The notes: generated by a model not told the origin, from the sequence alone. 14,209 bases of DNA from Deltaproteobacteria bacterium UBA5329 (GCA_002408185.1 DHQV01000011.1:1-14209), one strand, 5' to 3'; positions 7,574 to 14,140 are shown, counted from the stretch's first letter. A program made the numbers and translations.

Positions 7574-7759
7574 ATGAGCCACCTTAAAATAAAATGGACA
7601 AAAAGCTTCATCGGGTGTCCCGAAGACCAAAGGGCAACCGTGAGAAGCCTGGGTTTCAAGAAGCTCAATCAGGAGAGGGTTGTCAAGAACACTCCGGAGA
7701 TCAGGGGCATGGTAAAAAAGGTGATTCACCTTGTTACAGTATTGGAGGATGCTCGGTAA
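7574..7759 (+). CDS. rpmD: 50S ribosomal protein L30
   Basis: Small large-subunit protein, not universal among bacteria. The product has 61 residues with the ferredoxin-like pattern LKIKWTKSFIGCPEDQRATV, then RSLGFKKLNQERVVKNTPEIRG in parts and the final VKKVIHLVTVLE. AGAGGG is five bases before the ATG, one base after the rpsE stop. Its stop directly abuts the ATG of rplO. The length and the position between rpsE and rplO fit the bacterial family. Confidence 0.95.
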   Translation: MSHLKIKWTKSFIGCPEDQRATVRSLGFKKLNQERVVKNTPEIRGMVKKVIHLVTVLEDAR

Positions 7760-8203
7760 ATGAAACTATCAGACCTAAAACCAATTCCGGGATCAAAGAA
7801 GAGCCGCAAGCGTGTCGGCCGGGGGACCGGGTCGGGCCTGGGTACTACGGCGGGTTATGGAAACAAAGGACAGCGGTCAACGAGCGGCGGCACAAAAGAA
7901 AAGAGTTTTGAAGGCGGTCAGCTTCCTCTGACGAGAAGGATACCGAAACGCGGATTCAAGAATCCTTTCCGTAAGGAATATGCGATCATCAATATTGCCG
8001 ATCTTGAAGTCTTCAAAGGTATGGAAAAGGTTGGCATTGAAGATATCCTGAAAGCAGGGTTGTTCAAAAAATTGAAGGACGGTATCAAGCTTCTCTCTAT
8101 GGGAGACATTGATTTCCCGATAAAAATCTCGGTTCACAAGGCATCGCAGAAGGCCATCGAGAAGATTGAGGCCAAAGGTGGTGCAGTGGAGGTAATTGCT
8201 TAA
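7760..8203 (+). CDS. rplO: 50S ribosomal protein L15
   Basis: Late-assembly large-subunit protein. The 147 residues start MKLSDLKPIPGSKKSRKRVGR in parts. The Gly-rich RGTGSGLGTTAGYGNKGQ (21-38) and FEGGQLPLTRRIPKRGF (50-66) are diagnostic, and the C-terminal domain ends in EAKGGAVEVIA-like sequence. The nearest GGAGG lies about 11 bases before the ATG, longer than usual, so translation is probably coupled to rpmD, whose stop it abuts. Its TAA shares a base with the ATG of secY. Confidence 0.97.
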   Translation: MKLSDLKPIPGSKKSRKRVGRGTGSGLGTTAGYGNKGQRSTSGGTKEKSFEGGQLPLTRRIPKRGFKNPFRKEYAIINIADLEVFKGMEKVGIEDILKAGLFKKLKDGIKLLSMGDIDFPIKISVHKASQKAIEKIEAKGGAVEVIA

Positions 8204-9513
8204 TGGGAGGTTTCCAGAATATTGGAAAGATCCCCGAGCTGAAGCGAAGAATCATATGGACGCTGGCTTTGCTTGCAGTTTATCGCGTCGGCATCCATAT
8301 ACCGACACCGGGAATTGACGGAAATGTCCTTGCGGGCATCTTCGAACGTGCCAAGGGAACTTTGCTCGGGTTTTTTGATATGTTTGCCGGCGGCGGCCTC
8401 GAGCGGCTTTCGATCTTTGCACTTGGAATCATGCCGTACATCAGCGCATCGATCATCCTGCAGCTTCTTACTGTAGTCATTCCCACACTGGAACGACTAT
8501 CGAAAGAAGGAGAAGCGGGCAGGCGGAAGATAACCCAGTATACCCGCTACGGAACTGTTGTCATAAGTATAATCCAGGGGCTTTTCATAGCCATCGGCCT
8601 CGAACAGATGCGCGGCGCCGGCGGCGAGGCGGTCGTCTTCAACCCCGGCTGGGGCTTCAGGCTTATGACGATGATCACCCTAACGGGCGGGACATCGTTC
8701 ATTATGTGGCTTGGGGAGCAGATAACTGAGAAGGGCATCGGCAACGGGATTTCCCTTATCATATTTGCGGGTATTGTCGCCCGAATGCCGAACGCCATTG
8801 CAGGGACTTGGAGTCTTGTCAACACGGGCGAACTCAACTGGTTTATTGTTCTCGTCCTTATCGCGATGATGCTGGCTGTCGTTGCATTCATCATATTCAT
8901 GGAAACATCGCAGCGCAGGATCCCCGTGCAATATGCGAAACGTGTTGTGGGACGCAAGATGATGGGCGGGCAATCGACCCACCTTCCGCTGAAGGTCAAC
9001 ACGGCTGGTGTTATCCCGCCGATCTTTGCCTCATCTATCATCATGTTCCCCGCAACAATCTCGAATTTCATAACGCATCCATATGCCAAGAAGATAGCCG
9101 AGCTTTTTACACCCGGTTCCGCGCTACATGAGATCTTTTACATAGGGTTCATTATCTTCTTCTGTTATTTTTACACTGCTATCGTCTTCAATCCGGACAA
9201 TGTCGCGGACAACATGAAAAAATACGGCGGTTATATACCGGGTATAAGGCCGGGCAAACGCACTTCGGAATATATTGACAGGATCCTTACACGGGTAACG
9301 TTCATAGGTGCGATATACATATCCTTTGTATGCGTATTGCCGACAATACTCGTGAAAAAATTTAATGTTCCCTTCTATTTCGGCGGAACAGCGCTTCTCA
9401 TTGTGGTTGGCGTCGCCCTGGACACCATTCAGCAGATCGAATCGCATCTTATTTTAAGGCACTACGACGGTCTGGTGAAAAAATCACAGAGGGGCATGAA
9501 GGGACGACGGTAG
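8203..9513 (+). CDS. secY: Protein translocase subunit SecY
   Basis: Central pore of the Sec channel in the inner membrane, working with SecE, SecG and SecA. The product has 436 residues and about ten hydrophobic segments. The plug region lies near residues 60-70, followed by LSIFALGIMPYISASIILQLL in parts (69-89). TSFIMWLGEQITEKGIGNG (164-182), the cytosolic loop SQRRIPVQYAKRVVGR (236-251), KVNTAGVIPPIFASS (264-278) and the SecA-contacting loop with GIRPG, whose Arg349 corresponds to E. coli Arg357, are all present. The last segment is GGTALLIVVGVALDTIQQIES-like. GGAGG lies about ten bases upstream. adk, usually next, is absent. Confidence 0.98.
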   Translation: MGGFQNIGKIPELKRRIIWTLALLAVYRVGIHIPTPGIDGNVLAGIFERAKGTLLGFFDMFAGGGLERLSIFALGIMPYISASIILQLLTVVIPTLERLSKEGEAGRRKITQYTRYGTVVISIIQGLFIAIGLEQMRGAGGEAVVFNPGWGFRLMTMITLTGGTSFIMWLGEQITEKGIGNGISLIIFAGIVARMPNAIAGTWSLVNTGELNWFIVLVLIAMMLAVVAFIIFMETSQRRIPVQYAKRVVGRKMMGGQSTHLPLKVNTAGVIPPIFASSIIMFPATISNFITHPYAKKIAELFTPGSALHEIFYIGFIIFFCYFYTAIVFNPDNVADNMKKYGGYIPGIRPGKRTSEYIDRILTRVTFIGAIYISFVCVLPTILVKKFNVPFYFGGTALLIVVGVALDTIQQIESHLILRHYDGLVKKSQRGMKGRR

Positions 9514-9518
9514 TTGAT

Positions 9519-9541
9519 ATGTCCGGCAGTGATCCGGATAT
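9519..9541 (+). other. Stem-loop in the secY-map gap
   Basis: ATGTCCGG (9519-9526) pairs with CCGGATAT (9534-9541) around a seven-base loop CAGTGAT. The stem has eight pairs, one of them G-U. It begins six bases after the secY stop and is not followed by a T run, so it is not an ordinary intrinsic terminator. It lies where adk would normally be. An RNA-processing, stabilising or regulatory role is possible; chance cannot be excluded for a stem of this size. Confidence 0.45.
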
Positions 9542-9578
9542 TGATGCTTGCCAGATACTATGGTACCAGAACTGAAGA

Positions 9579-10328
9579 ATGATCTTTTTAAAAACGAGTG
9601 AGGAGATTGAGAAAATGCGCATCGCCAGTAGCCAGGCGATGGAAATTCTCCTCTCCATCAGGAACATTGTGAAACCGGGGATCAAGACGATGGATCTTGA
9701 AACGGTTTGTGAAGAGAAGATAAAAGAGGCAGGGAATTTTAAAGCTGCCTTCAAGGGTTACAATGGATTTCCCTATTGCCTCTGTATTTCGGTGAATGAC
9801 GAAGTTGTACACGGCATGCCGTCCGAACGGCAGCTGAAAGAGAATGACATCGTCAGCATCGATTTTGGCCTTCTCTACGAAGGATATTATGGAGACGTCG
9901 CAATGACATATGCCGTGGGAGACATTTCGAAGGCTGCGCAGAAACTTCTCGATGTCACAGAAGAAGCTCTTTACCGGGGCATCGCCGAAGCTCGCGAAGG
10001 CAATCGACTGTACGACATATCTCATGCGATACAGGAGCATGTCGAGGCATCCAGGTTTTCGGTCGTAAGAGAATTTGTTGGCCACGGGATCGGAAGAAGT
10101 CTTCATGAAGACCCACAATTGCCAAATTATGGGACGAAGGGGACAGGGATCAGGTTAAAACCGGGAATGGTTTTTGCTATTGAACCCATGGTAAACATGG
10201 GAAATAGCGATATATACATTAAAGAAAACGGATGGACGGCCGCAACAAAGGACGGGAGCCTGTCGGCTCATTTTGAACACACGGTTGCCGTTACGAACAA
10301 TGGACCCGTTGTACTGAGCAGGGTATAG
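9579..10328 (+). CDS. map: Methionine aminopeptidase, type I
   Basis: Removes the initiator Met from nascent cytosolic proteins; a two-metal hydrolase. The 249-residue length is typical of type Ia enzymes without an N-terminal extension. All five metal ligands are identifiable: Asp95 (SIDFG), Asp106 (GDVAMT), His169 (FVGHGIG), Glu202 (AIEPM) and Glu233 (HFEHT). The auxiliary residues His78 and His176 are also present. ATG 9579 matches the family N-terminus (KTSEEIEKMR) but has almost no ribosome-binding site. A good GAGGAG lies inside the gene, nine bases before an internal ATG at 9615 that would remove that motif. I keep 9579. Confidence 0.96.
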   Translation: MIFLKTSEEIEKMRIASSQAMEILLSIRNIVKPGIKTMDLETVCEEKIKEAGNFKAAFKGYNGFPYCLCISVNDEVVHGMPSERQLKENDIVSIDFGLLYEGYYGDVAMTYAVGDISKAAQKLLDVTEEALYRGIAEAREGNRLYDISHAIQEHVEASRFSVVREFVGHGIGRSLHEDPQLPNYGTKGTGIRLKPGMVFAIEPMVNMGNSDIYIKENGWTAATKDGSLSAHFEHTVAVTNNGPVVLSRV

Positions 10329-10337
10329 AGAGGTAAA

Positions 10338-10556
10338 ATGCCAAAAGGCGAAGGAATCGAAATAGAAGGAACGGTCGTAGAACCGTTGCCAAATGCGATG
10401 TTCAGAGTAGAACTCCCCAACGGCCACAGGGTGCTGGCCCATGTATCGGGAAAGATGCGCATGCATTATATAAAGATACTGCGGGGAGACAAGGTAGTTG
10501 TCGAGTTATCACCGTATGATCTTACAAGAGGCAGGATCATTTATCGGGTTAAGTAG
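10338..10556 (+). CDS. infA: Translation initiation factor IF-1
   Basis: Binds the A site of the small subunit during initiation. The 72 residues are the standard length of this OB-fold protein: EGIEIEGTVVEPLPNAMFRVELPNG, in parts, then HRVLAHVSGKMRMHYIKIL and the C-terminal GDKVVVELSPYDLTRGRI. GAGAGG precedes the ATG. It sits between map and rpmJ. Confidence 0.98.
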   Translation: MPKGEGIEIEGTVVEPLPNAMFRVELPNGHRVLAHVSGKMRMHYIKILRGDKVVVELSPYDLTRGRIIYRVK

Positions 10557-10565
10557 GAGGAAAAA

Positions 10566-10679
10566 ATGAAGGTAAAACCTTCGGTGAAGGTAAGATGCGA
10601 CAAATGCAAGATCATCAAGCGTAAGGGTGTTGTCAGGATCATATGCGAGAACCCCAAGCATAAACAGAAACAGGGTTAA
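10566..10679 (+). CDS. rpmJ: 50S ribosomal protein L36, zinc-binding form
   Basis: Smallest ribosomal protein, 37 residues, located in the large subunit. It reads MKVKPSVKVRCDKCKIIKRK and continues to a C-terminus ending in KQKQG. Zinc ligands are Cys11, Cys14, Cys27 and His32 (CxxC-x12-C-x4-H), the zinc-containing form. AGGAGG starts within the infA stop region and precedes the ATG by several bases. The gene is short but the family match is unambiguous, and the infA-rpmJ-rpsM order is standard. Confidence 0.97.
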   Translation: MKVKPSVKVRCDKCKIIKRKGVVRIICENPKHKQKQG

Positions 10680-10690
10680 GGAGGCAAAAC

Positions 10691-11056
10691 GTGGCACGAA
10701 TTGCAGGTGTTGACATACCCAGGGACAAAAGGATAGAGGTTGCCCTGACCTATATCTACGGGGTTGGGAGAACGCTTTCCAACAAGATCCTGACCCAGGC
10801 GGGCATCGATCCGAACAAGAGAACACACACACTTCTTGATGATGAGATCGCAAAGATCAGGGATATACTCGAGAATGAGTACAAGGTCGAAGGTGATCTG
10901 AGAAAAGAAGTGAGTATGAATATAAAGAGGCTCATGGATATTGGATGTTACCGTGGCCTTCGGCACAGGAGAAGTCTTCCTGTCCACGGGCAGAGAACAC
11001 GGACAAACTCCCGGACCAGGAAAGGCCCGAGAAAGACATCGATGAAACGAAAATAA
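10691..11056 (+). CDS. rpsM: 30S ribosomal protein S13
   Basis: Small-subunit head protein bridging to L5 and contacting P-site tRNA. It has 121 residues. MARIAGVDIPRDKRIEVALTY opens the protein in parts, the helix-hairpin-helix-like YIYGVGRTLSNKIL follows (21-34), then YRGLRHRRSLPVHGQRTRTN (87-106) and a basic tail KGPRKTSMKRK. The start is GTG at 10691, with AAGGAGG six bases upstream and an N-terminus matching the family. Confidence 0.98.
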   Translation: MARIAGVDIPRDKRIEVALTYIYGVGRTLSNKILTQAGIDPNKRTHTLLDDEIAKIRDILENEYKVEGDLRKEVSMNIKRLMDIGCYRGLRHRRSLPVHGQRTRTNSRTRKGPRKTSMKRK

Positions 11057-11072
11057 CGACGAGAGGGCGTAT

Positions 11073-11462
11073 ATGGCGAAAGTCAGAAGAACTGGAAAAA
11101 AGAAAGTAAAAAAGAATATACCTGTCGGCGGAGCATATATACAGTCGAGCTTTAACAACACCATTATCACGATCACCGACCAGCAGGGCAATGTCGTGTC
11201 TTGGTCAAGCGGCGGGGTCGTCGGTTTTAAGGGATCGAGGAAAAGCACCCCGTTTGCCGCACAACTAGCTGCCGAAAATGCCGCAAAAAAGGCCATGGAG
11301 CATGGGCTCAGAACGGTCGATGTCTATGTGAAAGGCCCCGGGGCAGGACGCGAAGCTGCGCTTCGGGCGTTGCAGAGCGCCGGTCTGAAGATACACTTGA
11401 TCCGAGACGTTACGCCCATCCCTCATAACGGGTGCAGACCGCCGAAACGTAGAAGAGTTTAA
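11073..11462 (+). CDS. rpsK: 30S ribosomal protein S11
   Basis: Platform protein of the small subunit near the mRNA exit. The 129 residues have a basic N-terminal tail, then GGAYIQSSFNNTIITITD, GGVVGFKGSRKSTPFAAQ, KGPGAGREAALRAL and the C-terminal HNGCRPPKRRRV. Asn119-Gly120 matches the conserved Asn-Gly pair known to form isoaspartate in E. coli S11. GAGAGGG precedes the ATG, and 16 bases separate it from rpsM. Confidence 0.98.
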   Translation: MAKVRRTGKKKVKKNIPVGGAYIQSSFNNTIITITDQQGNVVSWSSGGVVGFKGSRKSTPFAAQLAAENAAKKAMEHGLRTVDVYVKGPGAGREAALRALQSAGLKIHLIRDVTPIPHNGCRPPKRRRV

Positions 11463-11473
11463 AGGAGGCAAAA

Positions 11474-12094
11474 TTGTCACGATATGTAGGACCGATATGT
11501 AAGTTATGCCGCCGGGAAGGCATAAAGCTTTTTATAAAGGGCGAGAGATGCTACACAGAAAAATGCGCCATCGAAAAACGGAACTATCCGCCCGGCCAGC
11601 ATGTTGACACGAGGAGCAAGGTCATGGAATACGCCATGCGGCTCCGCGAAAAACAGCGTGCCCGCCGGATTTACGGCTTAAGCGAAAAACAGTTCAGAAG
11701 ATTTTTTGTGATGGCCGAGCGTAAGGAAGGCATCACCGGTACAAACTTTCTCATCATCCTCGAGAGACGGATCGACAATATGGTTTTCCGCCTCGGTTTT
11801 GCAACATCACGTGGTGAAGCACGCCAGCTTGTGTCGCATAAACATATTGCAGTAAATGGCAGGACGGTGAATTCATCTTCGTATCTCGTTAAGGTCGGGG
11901 ATGTGATAGAAGTCAGGCACAAAAACCTGCCTTCCGTCATCAATGCACTGGAATCAGTCGTTCGCAGGGGAGTTCCTGCATGGATCGACCTTGATAAAGA
12001 TAATATGAAAGGTACTATAAAATTATTCCCGACACGTGACGATATTTCATTGCCCATTAAAGAACAGCTGATCGTAGAATACTATTCAAGGTAG
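11474..12094 (+). CDS. rpsD: 30S ribosomal protein S4, zinc-binding form
   Basis: Primary assembly protein of the small subunit; in E. coli it represses the alpha operon. It has 206 residues. The N-terminus carries Cys9, Cys12, Cys26 and Cys31 (CxxC-x13-C-x4-C), the zinc-containing form of S4. The YGLSEKQFRRFF motif (67-78) precedes the S4 RNA-binding domain (about 97-155), with RRIDNMVFRLGFATSRGEAR in parts. The start is TTG at 11474: AAAGGAGG is five bases upstream and no closer start fits. Confidence 0.97.
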   Translation: MSRYVGPICKLCRREGIKLFIKGERCYTEKCAIEKRNYPPGQHVDTRSKVMEYAMRLREKQRARRIYGLSEKQFRRFFVMAERKEGITGTNFLIILERRIDNMVFRLGFATSRGEARQLVSHKHIAVNGRTVNSSSYLVKVGDVIEVRHKNLPSVINALESVVRRGVPAWIDLDKDNMKGTIKLFPTRDDISLPIKEQLIVEYYSR

Positions 12095-12115
12095 TTACTA
12101 CCCCAAGGAGGGTAC

Positions 12116-13141
12116 ATGCCTATGTTTGAAAAAAACTGGCAGGAGCTTATCAGGCCGACCAAGATCGAGATAGAGAAGAAGGAGAACGATTACGTAAAGT
12201 TTTCTACCGAGCCTTTCGAAAGAGGGTACGGAGTAACCATCGGCAACTCCCTTCGCAGGGTGCTACTCTCTTCGATAATGGGTGCTGCCATAACATCGGT
12301 CTGGATAGACTCTGTTGACCACGAATTTTCAACAGTTCGCGGTGTCAAAGAAGATGTTACTGAGATCATTCTCAATCTCAAAAAAGTTGTCATCCGGATG
12401 ACCGACGATAAGCCTGCTCTTTTAAAGATTGACGTTAAAGGTAAGAAAGATGTAAAGGCGAGTGATATTACTCATGACGGCGGGGTTGAAGTAGTGAGCC
12501 CCGACCTTCACATTGCTACATTATCGAGTGATGCCAGACTTTATATGGAGATGAAGGCAAAAATGGGCCGCGGCTATCAACCGTCCGAGCATAACATCGA
12601 TGATGCGGAACCCATCGGCACGATACCGATCGATGCGATCTTTTCCCCGATCAGAAAAGTGAGTTACAACGTGAGCCAGGCACGCGTCGGCCGGCGCACG
12701 GATTATGATAAACTGACCATGGAGATCTGGACCGACGGCAGCGTTGACCCGCTCGATGCCCTTTCGTTTGCAGCCAAGATAGTAAAAGAGCAAATGAGGA
12801 TTTTCATCAACTTCGATGAAATAGAAGAAGCCGAAGCTGCGGAAGAAAGAGGCCAGGAAAAAACCGATTTTAATGAAAATCTTTATCGCAGTGTCGACGA
12901 GTTGGAATTATCTGTGAGAAGCGCGAACTGCCTGAAAAATGCCGACATAAAGTATATTGGAGAACTTGTTCAGAAGACCGAGCAGGAGATCCTCATGACC
13001 AAGAATTTTGGAAGAAAATCGTTGAACGAGATCAAGGAGATTCTCTCTTGCATGGGACTCAGGCTTGGTTTAAAATTGGATACTTTTCCCGTCAGAGAAG
13101 AACTTGACAAGATGGTTCTCAAGAAAAAAGATCACATGTAG
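12116..13141 (+). CDS. rpoA: DNA-directed RNA polymerase subunit alpha
   Basis: Assembly platform of RNA polymerase; its C-terminal domain binds UP elements and activators. The 341 residues divide into an N-terminal dimerisation domain (about 1-235), with ERGYGVTIGNSLRRVLLSS (35-53) and the DPLDALSFAAKIVKEQ block (211-226), a Glu/Ala-rich linker (about 236-255), and the C-terminal domain with LELSVRSANCLKNADIKYIG (263-282), whose Arg268 matches the DNA-contacting Arg265 of E. coli. AAGGAGGG lies four bases before ATG 12116; a second ATG two codons on is less well spaced. Confidence 0.98.
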   Translation: MPMFEKNWQELIRPTKIEIEKKENDYVKFSTEPFERGYGVTIGNSLRRVLLSSIMGAAITSVWIDSVDHEFSTVRGVKEDVTEIILNLKKVVIRMTDDKPALLKIDVKGKKDVKASDITHDGGVEVVSPDLHIATLSSDARLYMEMKAKMGRGYQPSEHNIDDAEPIGTIPIDAIFSPIRKVSYNVSQARVGRRTDYDKLTMEIWTDGSVDPLDALSFAAKIVKEQMRIFINFDEIEEAEAAEERGQEKTDFNENLYRSVDELELSVRSANCLKNADIKYIGELVQKTEQEILMTKNFGRKSLNEIKEILSCMGLRLGLKLDTFPVREELDKMVLKKKDHM

Positions 13142-13151
13142 GGGTTGACAA

Positions 13152-13712
13152 ATGAGGCATCAGAACAGAGTTAAGAAAATGAATCGAACCAGGAGCCATA
13201 AAGACGCATTGTTCATGAACCTTGCCAATGCTCTTTTCGATCATGAAAGCATACAGACGACGAATCCCAAGGCAATGGAACTGAAGAAAGTGGCAGACAG
13301 ACTTATCACGCTGGCCAAGAAGAAAGACCTCCATTCCCTACGCTTGGCCTTCGCAATCTTGAGAGACAAGAAGATAGTGCGGAAGCTGTTCTCCGATATC
13401 GGCAACCGGTACGCCGCCATAAACGGAGGCTACACCCGCGTTGTAAAGATCGGTCTCAGAAAAGGCGATGCCGCCCCGATGGCGATCATAGAACTCACAC
13501 AGAAGAAAGAGCCAGAAAAAGAACCGGAAAAGAAGGGCAAGGCTAAACCAAAGAAAGAAGCCAAGGCCAAAGAACCCAAAGAGAAAAAAGAGAAAGCGTC
13601 GGCGAAGACAAAAGCCGCTGCAAAAGAAGCCTCGGGCGAAGAAAAACCAAAACGGGCACGCGCACCGAAGGCCGAGAAAAAAGTTGAAGAAACCAAGACA
13701 GAAGACGCATAA
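13152..13712 (+). CDS. rplQ: 50S ribosomal protein L17 with charged C-terminal extension
   Basis: Large-subunit protein near the tunnel exit. Residues 1-117 are a normal L17: MRHQNRVKKMNRTRSHKDAL, a middle section with ADRLITLAKKKDLHSLR, and the conserved NGGYTRVVKIGLRKGDAAPM (91-110). Residues 118-186 are a 69-residue tail made almost only of Lys, Glu, Ala, Pro and a few Ser/Thr, probably disordered or helical and likely surface-exposed. Such tails occur in L17 of some bacterial groups. The ATG has GGGG about seven bases upstream. The end of the gene contains the likely -35 of the following tRNA promoter. Confidence 0.97.
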   Translation: MRHQNRVKKMNRTRSHKDALFMNLANALFDHESIQTTNPKAMELKKVADRLITLAKKKDLHSLRLAFAILRDKKIVRKLFSDIGNRYAAINGGYTRVVKIGLRKGDAAPMAIIELTQKKEPEKEPEKKGKAKPKKEAKAKEPKEKKEKASAKTKAAAKEASGEEKPKRARAPKAEKKVEETKTEDA

Positions 13713-13723
13713 ACTGGTATAAT
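13695..13723 (+). promoter_or_regulatory. Likely sigma-70 promoter of tRNA-Gln, extended -10
   Basis: A perfect TATAAT (13718-13723) is preceded by TGG, making the extended -10 TGGTATAAT. Exactly 17 bases upstream is AAGACA (13695-13700), matching four of six positions of TTGACA. Transcription would start near 13730, about eight bases before the tRNA. The -35 lies inside the last codons of rplQ. This would let the tRNA be made independently of the ribosomal operon. Confidence 0.7.
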
Positions 13724-13737
13724 AGCGTTGGAAATAT

Positions 13738-13811
13738 TGGGAGATCGTTCAACGGCAGGACAACGGACTCTGACTCCGTGAATCAAGGTTCAAATCCTTG
13801 TCTCCCAGCCA
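13738..13811 (+). tRNA. tRNA-Gln(CTG)
   Basis: The cloverleaf folds cleanly. The acceptor stem is TGGGAGA/TCTCCCA (13738-13744 with 13801-13807), followed by discriminator G and an encoded CCA (13809-13811). The D arm is GTTC/GGAC with a GG-containing loop. The anticodon stem ACGGA/TCCGT encloses the loop CTCTGAC with anticodon CTG, reading the glutamine codon CAG. The T arm is CAAGG-TTCAAAT-CCTTG. The U1-A72 pair is a typical feature of bacterial tRNA-Gln. The gene lies 25 bases after the rplQ stop. Confidence 0.97.
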
Positions 13812-13815
13812 AATA

Positions 13816-13870
13816 AAATCAGGGGGTTAGCCGACACGAGGTTAACCCTTTTTTCTTGACCACCTGATTT
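13816..13870. repeat. 8-bp inverted repeat enclosing the terminator
   Basis: AAATCAGG (13816-13823) and CCTGATTT (13863-13870) are perfect reverse complements. They lie on either side of the terminator hairpin, beginning four bases after the tRNA CCA end. They could make a longer outer stem or serve as a protein-binding site. Chance occurrence of an 8-bp pair at this distance is possible. Confidence 0.5.
13824..13854 (+). terminator. Intrinsic terminator after tRNA-Gln
   Basis: GGGTTAGCC (13824-13832) pairs with GGTTAACCC (13840-13848) around the loop GACACGA; the stem has nine pairs, one G-U. It is followed by six T (13849-13854). Weak pairs could extend the base of the stem by about three. 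It ends the tRNA-Gln transcript and probably read-through from the ribosomal protein operon. No other terminator is visible upstream in the window. Confidence 0.9.
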
Positions 13871-14109
13871 CATCCCACTATGGTCCCACTTTTTAAATTC
13901 CTAAGGCTTATTTTTAGGGTATATTTTGTTGCCTTATGATACAAAGTCGCAGCGGGAATGACGGTGACAGGACGTATGACAATCAGGGGGCAACATCTTG
14001 GTATCATTTTGGCACAACGCCGGGGGACATAGCTTGTCAGCAAAAAGAAGGACCTGCTGTTGCAGAAGGGAAGGAAGAACCAGACACACGGTATGACTGC
14101 ACCAGGCAA
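13856..14109. other. Noncoding stretch without a recognised gene
   Basis: Apart from the repeats listed at its left end I see no gene here. An open frame at 13936-14130 (+) gives a composition-poor product resembling no family, has no convincing ribosome-binding site and runs into the stem-loop at 14110. The left third (about 13885-13930) is AT-rich, with a weak CCTAA/TTAGG hairpin at 13900-13918. The stretch could be an intergenic spacer or the relic of an integration site. Confidence 0.6.
13873..13890 (+). repeat. Tandem TCCCACT direct repeat, 11-bp period
   Basis: TCCCACT occurs at 13873-13879 and again at 13884-13890, so the repeats fall on the same face of the helix. They lie just downstream of the tRNA terminator. 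Short direct repeats beside a tRNA 3' end can be arm-type sites of tyrosine integrases, but no integrase gene is in the window, so this is only a possibility. Confidence 0.4.
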
Positions 14110-14140
14110 AACGCTTTTATCAACGAATGATAAAAGCGTT
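14110..14140. repeat. Perfect 12-bp stem-loop
   Basis: AACGCTTTTATC (14110-14121) is the exact reverse complement of GATAAAAGCGTT (14129-14140), with a seven-base loop AACGAAT. On the - strand the stem runs into a short T tract (TTTTG), so it could be a weak terminator for a gene entering from the right edge on that strand. On the + strand no T tract follows. It overlaps the stop codon of the possible - strand fragment. Confidence 0.75.

Noticed and set aside
7042..7668. 208-codon open frame on the - strand
   Set aside because: It lies entirely opposite rpsE and the start of rpmD, which match their families completely. The product looks like no known protein and has the composition of a codon-bias shadow.
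8547..9089. 180-codon open frame on the - strand
   Set aside because: Antisense to secY; explained by the codon pattern of a hydrophobic gene on the other strand.
10676..11296. 206-codon open frame on the - strand
   Set aside because: Antisense to rpsM and most of rpsK; no ribosome-binding site or recognisable motif. Its hydrophobic runs are antisense images of Lys-rich coding sequence.
13145..13150. Perfect TTGACA just before rplQ
   Set aside because: No acceptable -10 hexamer is found 16-18 bases downstream, so a promoter is not supported.
13936..14130. 64-codon open frame on the + strand after the tRNA terminator
   Set aside because: No convincing ribosome-binding site, no family resemblance, charged and low in hydrophobic residues, and it ends in the stem-loop. 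Not supported as a gene.
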